A stretch of DNA of 64,000 nt, from contig NZ_OEPZ01000002.1 of assembly GCF_900240315.1 (NCBI RefSeq), forward strand, positions 248,001 to 312,000, given 5' to 3'. The DNA comes from Dorea phocaeensis. GTDB lineage: Bacteria > Bacillota > Clostridia > Lachnospirales > Lachnospiraceae. How positions within the stretch are numbered: the stretch's first letter is position 1; each line of letters begins with the position of its first letter. The translations under genes were made by a program, and so were the position numbers. The notes under the pieces were generated by a model. The model made no database searches. It worked only from the letters and a program-made list of their open reading frames with translations, and was not told the DNA's origin. Of the stretch, positions 43,658 through 52,774 are shown piece by piece.

Positions 43658-43773
43658 AAAAATTCCCCCTTTTCTCCTATTTCCGGCCGATTTATTATAT
43701 CTAATTTTATATTACTCTCATCTTTTTTGAAAGTCAAGCTTTCATATTTCCCTAAAACTCAAAACACTTCTCT

Positions 43774-44217
43774 TTAAATCGCTGCAAAACCAAATCCAAT
43801 AAACATCTCCCCCAAAACCAAATGCAAAATAACACAGTTCCATATATTACGATTTTTTCGATAATAAAATTCTAACACGGTAAGGTAAAGGGAACATCCC
43901 ACCATAAAGAGGAAGCCATAGTGCAAATGCAGCCCCCCAAACATAATGGAAGATATAAAAATGGCAATGATTGAGCCTCTCGAACCCACAAATATTTCTT
44001 CCATGGTCTCCTGTGCAACCTTTCTTGCCAGCACTTCCTGAAAAAATGTAAAACTAAACTTTTTGGATGTACTATAAGATAAAAAAACAGTTAAGACAAA
44101 AGAAATCAGCATAATGATCCAGTTATATAGGGCTTTCGGGAACAAATCTCCCCATACCATCTTGGTCATAGCATAAAAAAACACATAACTACACAACAAG
44201 CCTTTCTGCCACCTCAT
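43774..44217 (-). CDS. Short, degenerate CPBP-like membrane protein
   Basis: A 147-residue membrane protein. ETMEEIFVGSRGSIIAIFIS and IMFGGLHLHYGFLF resemble the two conserved blocks of CPBP (CAAX protease and bacteriocin-processing) proteins, but the EExxxR motif is imperfect and the protein lacks one or two N-terminal helices usual for the family. The ATG lies inside a preceding PAS-like small ORF and has no strong ribosome site. It may be inactive, a remnant, or translated by coupling. Confidence 0.5.
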   Translation of the reverse strand: MRWQKGLLCSYVFFYAMTKMVWGDLFPKALYNWIIMLISFVLTVFLSYSTSKKFSFTFFQEVLARKVAQETMEEIFVGSRGSIIAIFISSIMFGGLHLHYGFLFMVGCSLYLTVLEFYYRKNRNIWNCVILHLVLGEMFIGFGFAAI

Positions 44218-44320
44218 TGATATAAGTAACCATTCCCGTCTTATTTACAGATATCTCGCCATCTTGCATGGTGTTTAAAATATACTTTGTTTCTGGAGCA
44301 GTCAAATATTTCATTCCCAT
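44189..44320 (-). CDS. 43-residue PAS-like small ORF
   Basis: The ATG at 44320 follows GAGAAGGAAG; the frame ends at a TAG at 44189. The product MGMKYLTAPETKYILNTMQD followed by GEISVNKTGMVTYINEVAER resembles the first helix-strand unit of a PAS domain (compare D-G-x-x-V-x-x-x-G-x-I-x-Y-x-N). It is far too short for a full PAS domain. It overlaps the CPBP-like ORF by 29 bp in another frame; a frameshifted fusion of the two, or a coupled micro-ORF, is possible. Confidence 0.45.
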   Translation of the reverse strand: MGMKYLTAPETKYILNTMQDGEISVNKTGMVTYINEVAERLVV

Positions 44321-44435
44321 CTTCCTTCTCCCCTCTCCCATCTACTCTTTTTTTATTGTATCTTGTAAATTCCAAAAAAGTAAGCACCCTCTGATATCTG
44401 ATCCATCTTCTCCTGTACTCACGATTTAAAACGCG

Positions 44436-44466
44436 AGGCTGTCGCACTTAGTACGACAGCCCCCCT
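44436..44466 (-). terminator. Terminator of the beta-helix surface protein gene
   Basis: GGCTGTCG and CGACAGCC form an 8-bp stem, followed by a short T-rich stretch on the minus strand, 50 bp past the stop codon. Confidence 0.6.
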
Positions 44467-44514
44467 TTTATCTCTTGTTTCAACTTCCTTGCTAAAACAC
44501 CTACTTATGAATAT

Positions 44515-46545
44515 TTATAAAGCACGTTTTTTCTTCCAGCTTGCTAAAACAACAATTCCTAAAACGCTCATCGCTAACAGTGATACATACAAGCCCACAT
44601 CTGCATGATCACCTGTTGCCACAGCTCCTTTTCCAGTGTTTGCCTGATTCGCATTCGGCTTTCCTGAATTCGGACCTTGATTTGATGCGGCTCCCTTAAG
44701 CTTTACGGTAACTGTACGTGTCATCTTTGTAATATTTCCAGCCAAATCGCTTGCAGAATATTCTAATTTATAAACTCCAACAACGTTCGTATCAATGGAT
44801 GGCGTCACTTGTATCTCTTTGATCTCACCACATTGATAGTCATAAGCATAGATTCCTTTCAACGGATCAAATTTCTCGCCCTGCACTAAAGTAATATCGC
44901 TTACCCCTCTGATTTCCGGCGCCTGTTTGTCGATATTCTTTACAGATACGATAACCTTAACCAAATTTCCTGTCCTGTCTTTTACTTCGACATCTTCATG
45001 CTCATTATCTGCATAAACTTTCGTAAAGGTCTGTTCATCAACCTTTGTCCATCCCTGGATATCTTCTATCGGCTCACTTGCTTTAATGGTTACCGTAACG
45101 TCAGCATTTGTCCAGTTTCCTTCATTGGAATATGTAACTTCAACCGTTGGGATTTCATCAATTGTAATACTTTCATTATCTTTGATAATCTCACCATTTA
45201 CTGTGACATCATTTCCGGTTTTGTTTTCTACGGTTACACCATCAGGAAGCTGAACATCTGTAACATTCTGAAGAAGATCAACTTTATCCCCGTTTGTTAC
45301 ATTTCCCAAAGCCTCTTCCACTTTTTCTTTTCCAATATAATAGTCCGTCTTATCATCTTTTGTTACTGCAATGGCTTCTTTCCCTTCGCCAACCTTATTC
45401 ATAACATCTAAATCAAAGACTCCGCCTTCGATTTGTACATTATTCTTGCTATCAAGTGTTGCTTCCGTTAAGCCATTAAAGCTTCCACCATTCACAGTAA
45501 TATTTTCTATTCCCGTATTGGTTCCCGCTAATAAATCGCCATGAAATTCGCCATTATGAACGATAATATTTGCCGGATTATTGTAAGTTCCTTTGTCAAC
45601 ATCAGCTCTTAATGCCGCTTTGGTTCCTGCAAAGCTTCCACCTTCAATAGTTACGGTTCCTCCTGAAGTATAAATATAGACGCCATAACCTTCATTTGCT
45701 TTCATAAAGTCGGAGTCCGCATGATATTTACCACTCTGAATTGTTACGTTAGCCCCATATCCAACACCGACTGCCGCTCTTGCCCAGGAGTATCCTCCTT
45801 CATAATCGCCTGTTACGGTCCAATCGTTGTTTGATAAAACGGTATTCCCTCCGCTCACTTCAATAACCGGACCTCTTGCGGCAACTGCCTTGGTATTGTC
45901 AATTGTGATTGTACTTGCTTCCGTCGTATCAATGATGTCAAAATACAAAGCTCTTAAATCTGTATCGAACTGTGAATTTCTAATAGAACCGCTATAACTT
46001 GCAAAAGTTCCCTTATGCCCAATGATTTCATTATTGGTATTTACAACAATACCATCGACATTTATAGTCCCGGTTCTGCTCTCAGGCGCATTAATTCTAA
46101 ATAATCTTCCATTATCTGTATTTCCTGTATAATTACCGCCTAGAATCGAAAAATTATTAACATATGCTTCAACGAAACCGTATGCCTGCTTATTTGATTC
46201 TGGTATTACCATACCGCCATTATTGGCTTTGATTGTAAAATTCTCTGCGCGGACTACAAAAGGTCTTGCTGCCGCATTATCCGTAATCGTAAAATCTCCC
46301 AAATCCAAAGTTGTATCGTTCGTGATTTCCATAATTTCATTCACAGATACATCTTTTAGTAATTGAACTTCCCCGCCAATCGTCAACGCTTCCCCTAAGG
46401 TTTCATAGAAGGTTTCTCCAATCTTAGCCTCATACGTCACCTCTTTTGCATTTGCAGCATCTGCATTTTCTTCTGCATACACCGTTGCTGTGAACATCGT
46501 CAGCATCAAGGAAAAACTTAAAAGCACTCCTAAAAATTTTTTCAT
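44515..46545 (-). CDS. Cell-surface beta-helix protein with sortase-type C-terminus
   Basis: A 676-residue protein when started at the ATG at 46545 (MKKFLGVLLS), which has GGGGAG upstream. A signal peptide spans residues 1-24. Residues 35-420 form a right-handed parallel beta-helix: short glycine/asparagine-rich rungs such as NVQIEGGVFDLDV and ENITVNGGSFNG. Then come Ig-like/HYR-type domains (APEIRGVSDITLVQGEKFDP; DLAGNITKMTRTVTVKL) and a low-complexity linker. The C-terminus has VATGDHADVG, a hydrophobic helix and KKKRAL, an atypical LPxTG-like wall-sorting signal. Adhesion or glycan binding is likely but unproven. A good promoter lies upstream. Confidence 0.82.
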   Translation of the reverse strand: MKKFLGVLLSFSLMLTMFTATVYAEENADAANAKEVTYEAKIGETFYETLGEALTIGGEVQLLKDVSVNEIMEITNDTTLDLGDFTITDNAAARPFVVRAENFTIKANNGGMVIPESNKQAYGFVEAYVNNFSILGGNYTGNTDNGRLFRINAPESRTGTINVDGIVVNTNNEIIGHKGTFASYSGSIRNSQFDTDLRALYFDIIDTTEASTITIDNTKAVAARGPVIEVSGGNTVLSNNDWTVTGDYEGGYSWARAAVGVGYGANVTIQSGKYHADSDFMKANEGYGVYIYTSGGTVTIEGGSFAGTKAALRADVDKGTYNNPANIIVHNGEFHGDLLAGTNTGIENITVNGGSFNGLTEATLDSKNNVQIEGGVFDLDVMNKVGEGKEAIAVTKDDKTDYYIGKEKVEEALGNVTNGDKVDLLQNVTDVQLPDGVTVENKTGNDVTVNGEIIKDNESITIDEIPTVEVTYSNEGNWTNADVTVTIKASEPIEDIQGWTKVDEQTFTKVYADNEHEDVEVKDRTGNLVKVIVSVKNIDKQAPEIRGVSDITLVQGEKFDPLKGIYAYDYQCGEIKEIQVTPSIDTNVVGVYKLEYSASDLAGNITKMTRTVTVKLKGAASNQGPNSGKPNANQANTGKGAVATGDHADVGLYVSLLAMSVLGIVVLASWKKKRAL

Positions 46546-46637
46546 CAAAAGCTCCCCTCTCTTTTTATTAATCAGCCTTACATTCTGTATTAGAATAACC
46601 ACAGTAATCCTAATAGCAAAAATGTATACTACTTATA

Positions 46638-46667
46638 ATTATACTCTTATTTCTCCCTCAATTTCAA
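46638..46667 (-). promoter_or_regulatory. Sigma-A promoter of the beta-helix surface protein gene
   Basis: TTGAAA (46662-46667), 18 bp, TATAAT (46638-46643) on the minus strand, about 90 bp upstream of the start codon. Confidence 0.65.
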
Positions 46668-46689
46668 TAAGCTAATTTTAAATTTTTCA

Positions 46690-48432
46690 CTATCCAAACT
46701 GACTCAGATAAAGTGCCGCATACTTCCCGTTCTTTCTCATCAATTCTTCATGGTTTCCAACCTCTTTAATATCTCCGTCTTCCATATAAAGAATCATGTC
46801 TGCATCCCGAATTGTGGAGAGACGATGCGCAATCACAAAGCTCGTACGACCTTTCATAAGCTCTGCCATGGCTTTTTGAATCAGTACCTCTGTATGCGTA
46901 TCGACGTTACTGGTAGCCTCATCCAAAATCATAATTTCCGGATCGGATGCAATTGCCCGTGCAATCGTTAGAAGCTGACGTTCTCCCTGTGAAATATTCT
47001 CAGCGCCTTTACTAAGAACCATGTCGTAACTTCCCGGAAGCGTCTTGATAAAACTATGTGCACAAGCAGAGCGTGCCGCCTCTACAATTTCTTCTTTATT
47101 CATATGCTCCTTCGCATATCCGATATTTTCTCCTATGGTTCCCTCGAAAAGCCAGGTATCCTGTAAAACCATACCAAATCGATCCCGAAGCTCTTTTCGT
47201 GACATATCTGTAATTTTAACACCATCTACTTTAATCGCCCCTTCGTTCACCTCATAAAAACGCATTAATAGATTGATCAAAGTTGTTTTTCCTGCTCCCG
47301 TTGGCCCCACTACCGCAACCTTTTGTCCTGGCTGTACGGTCAGATTAATCCCATTCATCAAAAGGTGATCCTGCGTATATCCAAATTTTACATTTTCAAA
47401 TGTTACTCGTCCGCTGTGATCACTTGGAGTCACGCACTGCTCACGATCTGGAATTTCTTCTTCTGCATCCAACAGGCCGAAAATACGATTTCCCGCAGCT
47501 GCCGCAGCTCCGAAGCTTCCTATCATTCCTGCAATTGCAGAAAATGGCTCTGCAAACCGCCAGGTATACTCCAGCATAGCCTGTACATTTCCAACCGCAA
47601 TTTTCCCGGCGATTGCCCAAAGGCAGCCGATCGCAGCGCACAGAACGTATCCCAAATCATTCACAAGCGTAGTAATTGGACTAATTGCTCCCGCAGTGGT
47701 TTCCGCCTTTCTTGAGCTGGTTTTAAGGGCCTCATTCAACTGGGCAAATCTACTTTTGGCACGTTCTTGATAATTAAACGTCTGCACTACTGACTGTCCA
47801 TTATACATTTCTTCTACATATCCGTTCAGTTTTCCCAACAAATCCTGCTGTTCCCCATAATATTTTTCACTCGCCCTCATGACTCCTGCTGCACTCAAAA
47901 GAGACAGCGGAACCATAATAATAGGAATGAAAGATAATTTCGGACTAATCATCAACATCATTACCAATACGCCAATAGCCGTTGTAACCTGCGTTACTAC
48001 TGCAGTTAGATTCTGACTGATGGTATTGTTAATCGTATCCACATCATTTGTAATAACGCTCAAGATATCTCCATGCGTATGCGTATCATAATAATCTAAT
48101 TTTAAATGATGCATTTTCTCATCAATTTCACGGCGCAGTGTCTGCATAACATTGGCCGTAATCTTCGCCATTCCAAACCCTTGCAAAAAAGAGAATAGCT
48201 GTGAAACCAGGTATAGAACAACCAGCCCCGCCAAAAGCCAAATCAGCGTTTCCCAATAAAATACCCCCTCCGCGATGCTCTCAAAAAGAGTTGTCGTTAC
48301 TTTTCCAACGAGAAACGGCGCCAAAACCATAAAAGCTGTACTGATAACAGCGGACAATAATACCAAACACACTTTCATCCGATATGCTTTCAAATACCGA
48401 AGCAGCCTTTTAAATATTGTTGTATTCTTCAT
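46690..48432 (-). CDS. ABC-type multidrug exporter half-transporter (second gene)
   Basis: A 580-residue fused permease-ATPase. The start at 48432 (MKNTTIFKRL) lies one base after the stop of the previous ABC gene, behind AGGAGG. Six transmembrane helices fill residues 1-310; the ATPase domain has Walker A GPTGAGKTTLINLL, signature NISQGERQLLTIARA, Walker B IMILDEATSNVD and the switch IAHRLSTIRDADMIL. Together with the upstream half-transporter it probably forms a heterodimeric drug or peptide exporter of the BmrCD/LmrCD kind. Confidence 0.92.
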   Translation of the reverse strand: MKNTTIFKRLLRYLKAYRMKVCLVLLSAVISTAFMVLAPFLVGKVTTTLFESIAEGVFYWETLIWLLAGLVVLYLVSQLFSFLQGFGMAKITANVMQTLRREIDEKMHHLKLDYYDTHTHGDILSVITNDVDTINNTISQNLTAVVTQVTTAIGVLVMMLMISPKLSFIPIIMVPLSLLSAAGVMRASEKYYGEQQDLLGKLNGYVEEMYNGQSVVQTFNYQERAKSRFAQLNEALKTSSRKAETTAGAISPITTLVNDLGYVLCAAIGCLWAIAGKIAVGNVQAMLEYTWRFAEPFSAIAGMIGSFGAAAAAGNRIFGLLDAEEEIPDREQCVTPSDHSGRVTFENVKFGYTQDHLLMNGINLTVQPGQKVAVVGPTGAGKTTLINLLMRFYEVNEGAIKVDGVKITDMSRKELRDRFGMVLQDTWLFEGTIGENIGYAKEHMNKEEIVEAARSACAHSFIKTLPGSYDMVLSKGAENISQGERQLLTIARAIASDPEIMILDEATSNVDTHTEVLIQKAMAELMKGRTSFVIAHRLSTIRDADMILYMEDGDIKEVGNHEELMRKNGKYAALYLSQFG

Positions 48433-48433
48433 C

Positions 48434-50158
48434 CTAAACAGCCTCCTTTCCCAATTGAATCTCTGCAATTTCACGATAAAGCGGACAAGATTTCAGTAAT
48501 TCCCCATGGGTTCCGTTTCCGACAATCTGACCGTCATCTACCACCAGAATCCGATCTGCATCCATAATTGTACTGACTCTCTGTGCCACCATAATAACCG
48601 TCGCATCTCCAATGTTTTCTTTTAAATTTTGTCTAAGCTGTCGGTCTGTCTTCATATCCAAAGCTGAAAAGCTGTCGTCAAACACATAGATTTCCGGCTT
48701 TTTCATCATTGCTCTGGCAATTGCCATACGCTGTCTTTGACCACCGGATAAATTGGTGCCGCCCTGCGCGACTGCATCGTGGTACCCTTGTTTTTTCTTA
48801 AGAATAAACTCTTCTGCACAGGCTGTCTTTGCCGCCTTTTGCCACTCTTCTTCCGTACCGTTTTCATTTCCAAAATTAAGATTATCCGCAATGTCTCCGG
48901 AAAAGAGCACATTTTTCTGTGGCACATAGCCAATCAAAGACCGAAGATCTTCCGTGCGATATTCTTTCGCATTGACTCCATCGATCAGCACCTCTCCAAA
49001 CATCGGATCATAAAGTCTTGGAATGAGTTTCAGAATACTGGACTTTCCTCTTCCGGTTCCGCCTATAATGGCAGTGATCTCTCCGGGACGAGACACGAAG
49101 CTTACATCCTTCAAAATCGGCTCATCCGCTCCCGGATAAGCGAAATTCACATGTCGAAATTCTACCGTTGCATGAGTCTTCCGGTTTTCCAAGGAAAGAC
49201 CTCCATCACGAATGGAGCTTTCCGTCTCTAACACTTCCGAAATACGTTTTGCGCAGGCATAACTTGTAGGGAACATCATAATTACCAGCGAAAGCATCAT
49301 TACAGAAGTCAGCACCATACTGATATACTGACTGTTAGCCACCAAAGATCCGACTTCCATTGCACCCGTGTTGACATAATAGGCTCCCATCCCCAATACA
49401 GCCGCCGTAGTAACACCGAAGATCACGCTGATAACAGGCATCAAAAGACTGGTAATACGACCTGCCGTCATCGCTGTCATCGCATAGTCCATGTTCGCTT
49501 CCTCAAAGCGATCCGTCTCTACCTTCTGCTTATTAAACGCTCGAATCACACGAACGCCTTCCAGCGACTCCAAAAACAGGCGGTTGATCTGATCCAGTTT
49601 TTTTCTCAGGCGAATCGAATAACGAGATGCTAATACCATAATCATCGTCAGCGCTCCAAGGAGTACCGGAATCGCAACTAAAAGAACGGAACTGACTTCT
49701 CCCCCTGTCGCCGCCGAGAACACAAGGCCTGCCACCGCCATCATGGGAGCAAGCAGCCCGACTCTAAGAAGAAGCGTCAGAAAGTTCTGTACATTCGTAA
49801 TATCCGAAGTGCTTCTCGTAACAAGACTGGCTGTGCCAAATCGATCCATTTCTGCCGCAGAAAAACTCTGCACCTTAGAAAACACCTGATTTCTAAGCTG
49901 CGCTGCAAAATCGGTAGAAATGTAAGACGCAATTTTAACGGATAAAAAACTAATGATACATGAAAACACAGTAACTCCTGCCATGATAAACGCATATGTC
50001 CAAATCACTCGTTCGTCCCCTGCCGCCACACCATGACTGATCATCTGTGCCAAAAAGGAGGGCAGAAGCATCTGGCCTACCGCAGACAATAGTACCAGTG
50101 CAAATAATTTTACAATCTGTCCCGGCTTTAATTTTACTTTTGAAAAAATAGTTTTCAT
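48434..50158 (-). CDS. ABC-type multidrug exporter half-transporter (first gene)
   Basis: A 574-residue permease-ATPase. The ATPase domain has Walker A GGTGRGKSSILKL, signature NLSGGQRQRMAIARA, and Walker B IYVFDDSFSALD, where the catalytic glutamate after the Walker B aspartate is replaced by aspartate. That is typical of the degenerate site in heterodimeric ABC exporters, supporting pairing with the downstream gene. The operon is headed by a GNAT acetyltransferase gene under a MerR-type promoter. Confidence 0.92.
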   Translation of the reverse strand: MKTIFSKVKLKPGQIVKLFALVLLSAVGQMLLPSFLAQMISHGVAAGDERVIWTYAFIMAGVTVFSCIISFLSVKIASYISTDFAAQLRNQVFSKVQSFSAAEMDRFGTASLVTRSTSDITNVQNFLTLLLRVGLLAPMMAVAGLVFSAATGGEVSSVLLVAIPVLLGALTMIMVLASRYSIRLRKKLDQINRLFLESLEGVRVIRAFNKQKVETDRFEEANMDYAMTAMTAGRITSLLMPVISVIFGVTTAAVLGMGAYYVNTGAMEVGSLVANSQYISMVLTSVMMLSLVIMMFPTSYACAKRISEVLETESSIRDGGLSLENRKTHATVEFRHVNFAYPGADEPILKDVSFVSRPGEITAIIGGTGRGKSSILKLIPRLYDPMFGEVLIDGVNAKEYRTEDLRSLIGYVPQKNVLFSGDIADNLNFGNENGTEEEWQKAAKTACAEEFILKKKQGYHDAVAQGGTNLSGGQRQRMAIARAMMKKPEIYVFDDSFSALDMKTDRQLRQNLKENIGDATVIMVAQRVSTIMDADRILVVDDGQIVGNGTHGELLKSCPLYREIAEIQLGKEAV

Positions 50159-50175
50159 TTCCTTTCCCTCTCTTT

Positions 50176-50724
50176 CTATCTTGCCGCACGCTCTGTTATT
50201 TTGATTTTCGACAATTTAAAAAACAATGTTCCCAAAGCATATTCCTGCAAACTAAGATACTCTTCTTTTGAAATCTTTTCTCCAAACTTCAGAATCTCCA
50301 TCTCCCCACTTGCTCCTTCTATAAAAATTTCCGAAGATGTAAATCCATTTTTCATATAAAATTTTCGCCTTGCAATTCGCTGCTCCCGATTATCTGCCTG
50401 ATCGTCCAGACACTCAATAAGGAGGACAATCTTTTTATCCGCATACTGTCTGCATACATTTTCCATAATATAACTACCGGTTCCTTTGCTTCGGATTTTA
50501 GACGACACTGCCAGGTAATCTACCATAACCATATTTTTATAGGGAATCAGAACCACGAATCCTAACAGCTTCTGCTCTTCTGTCGCCGTCATAAGTACAG
50601 CTTTTCCCGTTCTAACCGAATGACGAAGTGTAAGATATGGTTTTCTTTCCCGTTTCGGAAACGCCTCCATATAAATTTCTTTTATTTCCGGCCACTGATG
50701 CTTCTTTATCACTGTGAATTCCAT
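50176..50724 (-). CDS. GNAT family N-acetyltransferase
   Basis: A 182-residue protein with the GNAT core: the MVDYLAVSSKIRSKGTGSYI motif A (about residues 72-92) with an R-x-K-G-x-G-like acetyl-CoA loop, and RRKFYMKNGF motif B (about 128-138). It is the first gene of the MerR-controlled operon with two ABC exporter subunits, so it may acetylate the same toxic compound the exporter removes (inference). The ATG lies close to the operator-containing promoter. Confidence 0.85.
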   Translation of the reverse strand: MEFTVIKKHQWPEIKEIYMEAFPKRERKPYLTLRHSVRTGKAVLMTATEEQKLLGFVVLIPYKNMVMVDYLAVSSKIRSKGTGSYIMENVCRQYADKKIVLLIECLDDQADNREQRIARRKFYMKNGFTSSEIFIEGASGEMEILKFGEKISKEEYLSLQEYALGTLFFKLSKIKITERAAR

Positions 50725-50766
50725 ATGAATCTCCTCTTCTAATTGATTTTTCCTTTTCCATGGCGT

Positions 50767-50797
50767 ATCATATAATGTACAGTAACTGTACAGTCAA
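50767..50797 (-). promoter_or_regulatory. MerR-type promoter/operator for the GNAT-ABC-ABC operon
   Basis: On the minus strand TTGACT (50792-50797) and TATGAT (50767-50772) are separated by 19 bp. The spacer contains the perfect inverted repeat TGTACAGT A ACTGTACA (50776-50792). A stretched 19-bp spacer with a central palindrome is the textbook MerR-activator promoter. The same stretch carries a TATAAT (50771-50776) that could serve the divergent merR gene. Confidence 0.88.
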
Positions 50798-50807
50798 GAG
50801 GTGTTTT

Positions 50808-51620
50808 ATGAATCGAAAAAATTATTTATATTCATCCGGAGAATTTGCCAAATTTACCGGTGTCAACAAGCGTACACTCCACTACTACAACGATATCGGT
50901 TTGTTCTGCCCGGAAGTTATCGGCGAAAATGGATATCACTACTATACCTGTTTTCAATTTGCGCAATTAGAGCTGATTCTGACCCTGCGAAAAATCGGTC
51001 TTTCCATTGAAGAGATCAAAGACTATGTAACCAAACCTTCTGATGAATCTTTTTCTCAGATGATGACAAAAAAGAAAAAGCTGATCGACGAATCCATCGA
51101 ACAGCTTTTATCTGCGCAGGCTTTTTTAGAGCAAAAAGCAGAGCGCTTAAAACTTGGAATGCAGTCAAAGCACGGCTCCATTGAATTATGTACTCTTCCC
51201 GAAAGAAAAATTGTTCTCTCCTCTCCTATTTCCGGAAAATACGATGAGGAAGACTTTTCTGTTGCGGCCGAATTCTCGCTTCGCCTCAAAAAACACTTCC
51301 ACCTTTATGACAATTTTGGAAGCCGCATCTTAGTTGATAATATCCAGAAAGATTATTTTAATCGTTATGATTCTTTCTTCGCCTATTGTCCACCTTCTTC
51401 CGACACTTATGACTTCATTCTGCCAGCCGGAAGATATCTGCGTGCCTTTTGTATCGGCAGCTGGAGACAGCTTCCTGACATCTATCAGTCAATTCTTTCC
51501 TACGCCGATCATCAGGGGCTCACCCTTGACGGTCACGCTTACGAGGAAGGCTTAAATGAAATGTCTATTGAAGACCAGAACGATTACATTACCATGATCA
51601 CGATCAAATGCAGCGAATAG
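50808..51620 (+). CDS. MerR family transcriptional regulator with effector domain
   Basis: A 270-residue protein; the ATG at 50808 (MNRKNYLYSS) follows AGAGGTG, while an earlier ATG would lie in the operator. The N-terminal MerR winged helix (GEFAKFTGVNKRTLHYYNDI, GLFCPEVIGENGYHYYT), a coiled-coil dimer helix (about 80-125), and a C-terminal GyrI-like ligand domain (about 135-270) match the BmrR/TipA type. It is divergent from the GNAT/ABC operon and lies across the operator, so it senses a drug-like compound and activates that operon (inference). The 3' end overlaps the converging alcohol dehydrogenase gene by 17 bp. Confidence 0.92.
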   Translation: MNRKNYLYSSGEFAKFTGVNKRTLHYYNDIGLFCPEVIGENGYHYYTCFQFAQLELILTLRKIGLSIEEIKDYVTKPSDESFSQMMTKKKKLIDESIEQLLSAQAFLEQKAERLKLGMQSKHGSIELCTLPERKIVLSSPISGKYDEEDFSVAAEFSLRLKKHFHLYDNFGSRILVDNIQKDYFNRYDSFFAYCPPSSDTYDFILPAGRYLRAFCIGSWRQLPDIYQSILSYADHQGLTLDGHAYEEGLNEMSIEDQNDYITMITIKCSE

Positions 51621-52647
51621 CCACCTTGATGACCTTCTCCTTGCGATTCTCAAAAATCTCATATGCCTTCTCAATCTCCTGCAGTGGAAATTCATGGGTA
51701 ATTAGCGGCGTTGTATCAATCTTTTTCTCTTCGATCAACCGAAGGATCTCATCACAGTCACAGCCATCTACGCCTCCCGTCTTAAAGATCAGATTCTTCC
51801 CATACATCCTAGGAAGAGGAAGACTCTGTGCTTCCTCATAGAGTGCAACCACCGTCACAATCGCATTTTGGCGCGCCAGCTTCCAGGCCAGTTCAAAGGT
51901 CTGCGGACTCCCTGCTACTTCCAAAACGCGATCTGCCCATCCATGCTCACTATGCTCTCTCACAAAGTTCTCTACGTCCACTTCTTTGGGATTTACCACC
52001 AGCACATCCGGGTAATGCTCTTTTACAAACGCAATCCGATCTGGATCTACCTCGCATAAAATAATACTTTTTGGATTTTTCAACATCACACATAAAAGGG
52101 TACAGATTCCCGTTGGACCTCCGCCAAGAATCACAACGGTATCCTGATGTCCAATCTCAGAAATCTTTGCCGCCCAAAAGCCCGTTGCAAGAACATCCCC
52201 CACAAACAACGCTTCTTCATTCGTCACTGAATCTGCAATCCGATTCAATCCCTGATCTGCATAGGGCACTCGAACATATTCAGCCTGCCCTCCGTCGATC
52301 CGGCAGCCCAAAGCCCATCCGCCATTTTCATCCGTACAGTTATTCACATATCCATTCTCACAGAAGAAACATTCTCCACAAAATGTCTCTACATTCACCG
52401 TAACACGATCTCCCGGCTTTACACTCGTCACTTCACTTCCTACTTTTTCCACGATTCCCACCATCTCATGTCCAATGGTAATCCCCGGAACCGCTCTTGG
52501 AACAACTCCGTGTTTGATATGAATATCACTGGAGCAGATACTGGCCAGTGTTACCTTTACAATCGCATCCTGCAGATTTTGAAGTTCCGGCTTTTTCTTC
52601 TCCTCTAACACAAATTTCCCCGGTTCCCGATACGTATATGCCAACAT
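51604..52647 (-). CDS. Zinc-dependent alcohol/polyol dehydrogenase (MDR family)
   Basis: A 347-residue medium-chain dehydrogenase. The catalytic zinc ligands are in CSSDIHIKHG and GHEMVGIVEKVG; four structural-zinc cysteines lie in CGECFFCENGYVNNC (about residues 92-106); the nucleotide-binding loop is VVILGGGPTGICT (about 171-183), favouring NAD(P). The substrate (alcohol, polyol or sugar alcohol) cannot be read. An AGGAGG site precedes the ATG. Confidence 0.9.
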   Translation of the reverse strand: MLAYTYREPGKFVLEEKKKPELQNLQDAIVKVTLASICSSDIHIKHGVVPRAVPGITIGHEMVGIVEKVGSEVTSVKPGDRVTVNVETFCGECFFCENGYVNNCTDENGGWALGCRIDGGQAEYVRVPYADQGLNRIADSVTNEEALFVGDVLATGFWAAKISEIGHQDTVVILGGGPTGICTLLCVMLKNPKSIILCEVDPDRIAFVKEHYPDVLVVNPKEVDVENFVREHSEHGWADRVLEVAGSPQTFELAWKLARQNAIVTVVALYEEAQSLPLPRMYGKNLIFKTGGVDGCDCDEILRLIEEKKIDTTPLITHEFPLQEIEKAYEIFENRKEKVIKVAIRCI

Positions 52648-52718
52648 ATTGACTTCCTCCTTTTATAAGGCTTATACCCTTTAGAAATTCTAATTTCATT
52701 TGATTACAGTGCACCACA

Positions 52719-52764
52719 CAAAAAAGATACCGGAAATGGTTTTCCATCCCCGATATCTTTTTCT
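52719..52764. terminator. Bidirectional terminator between the NSS and dehydrogenase genes
   Basis: AAAGATACCGG..ATGG and CCAT..CCGATATCTTT form a long hairpin flanked by A- and T-runs. Confidence 0.7.
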
Positions 52765-52774
52765 CTCATATTCT

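Noticed and set aside
44241-44447. 68-codon minus-strand ORF
   Set aside because: Different frame from the PAS-like small ORF, arginine-rich shadow without a suitable ribosome site.
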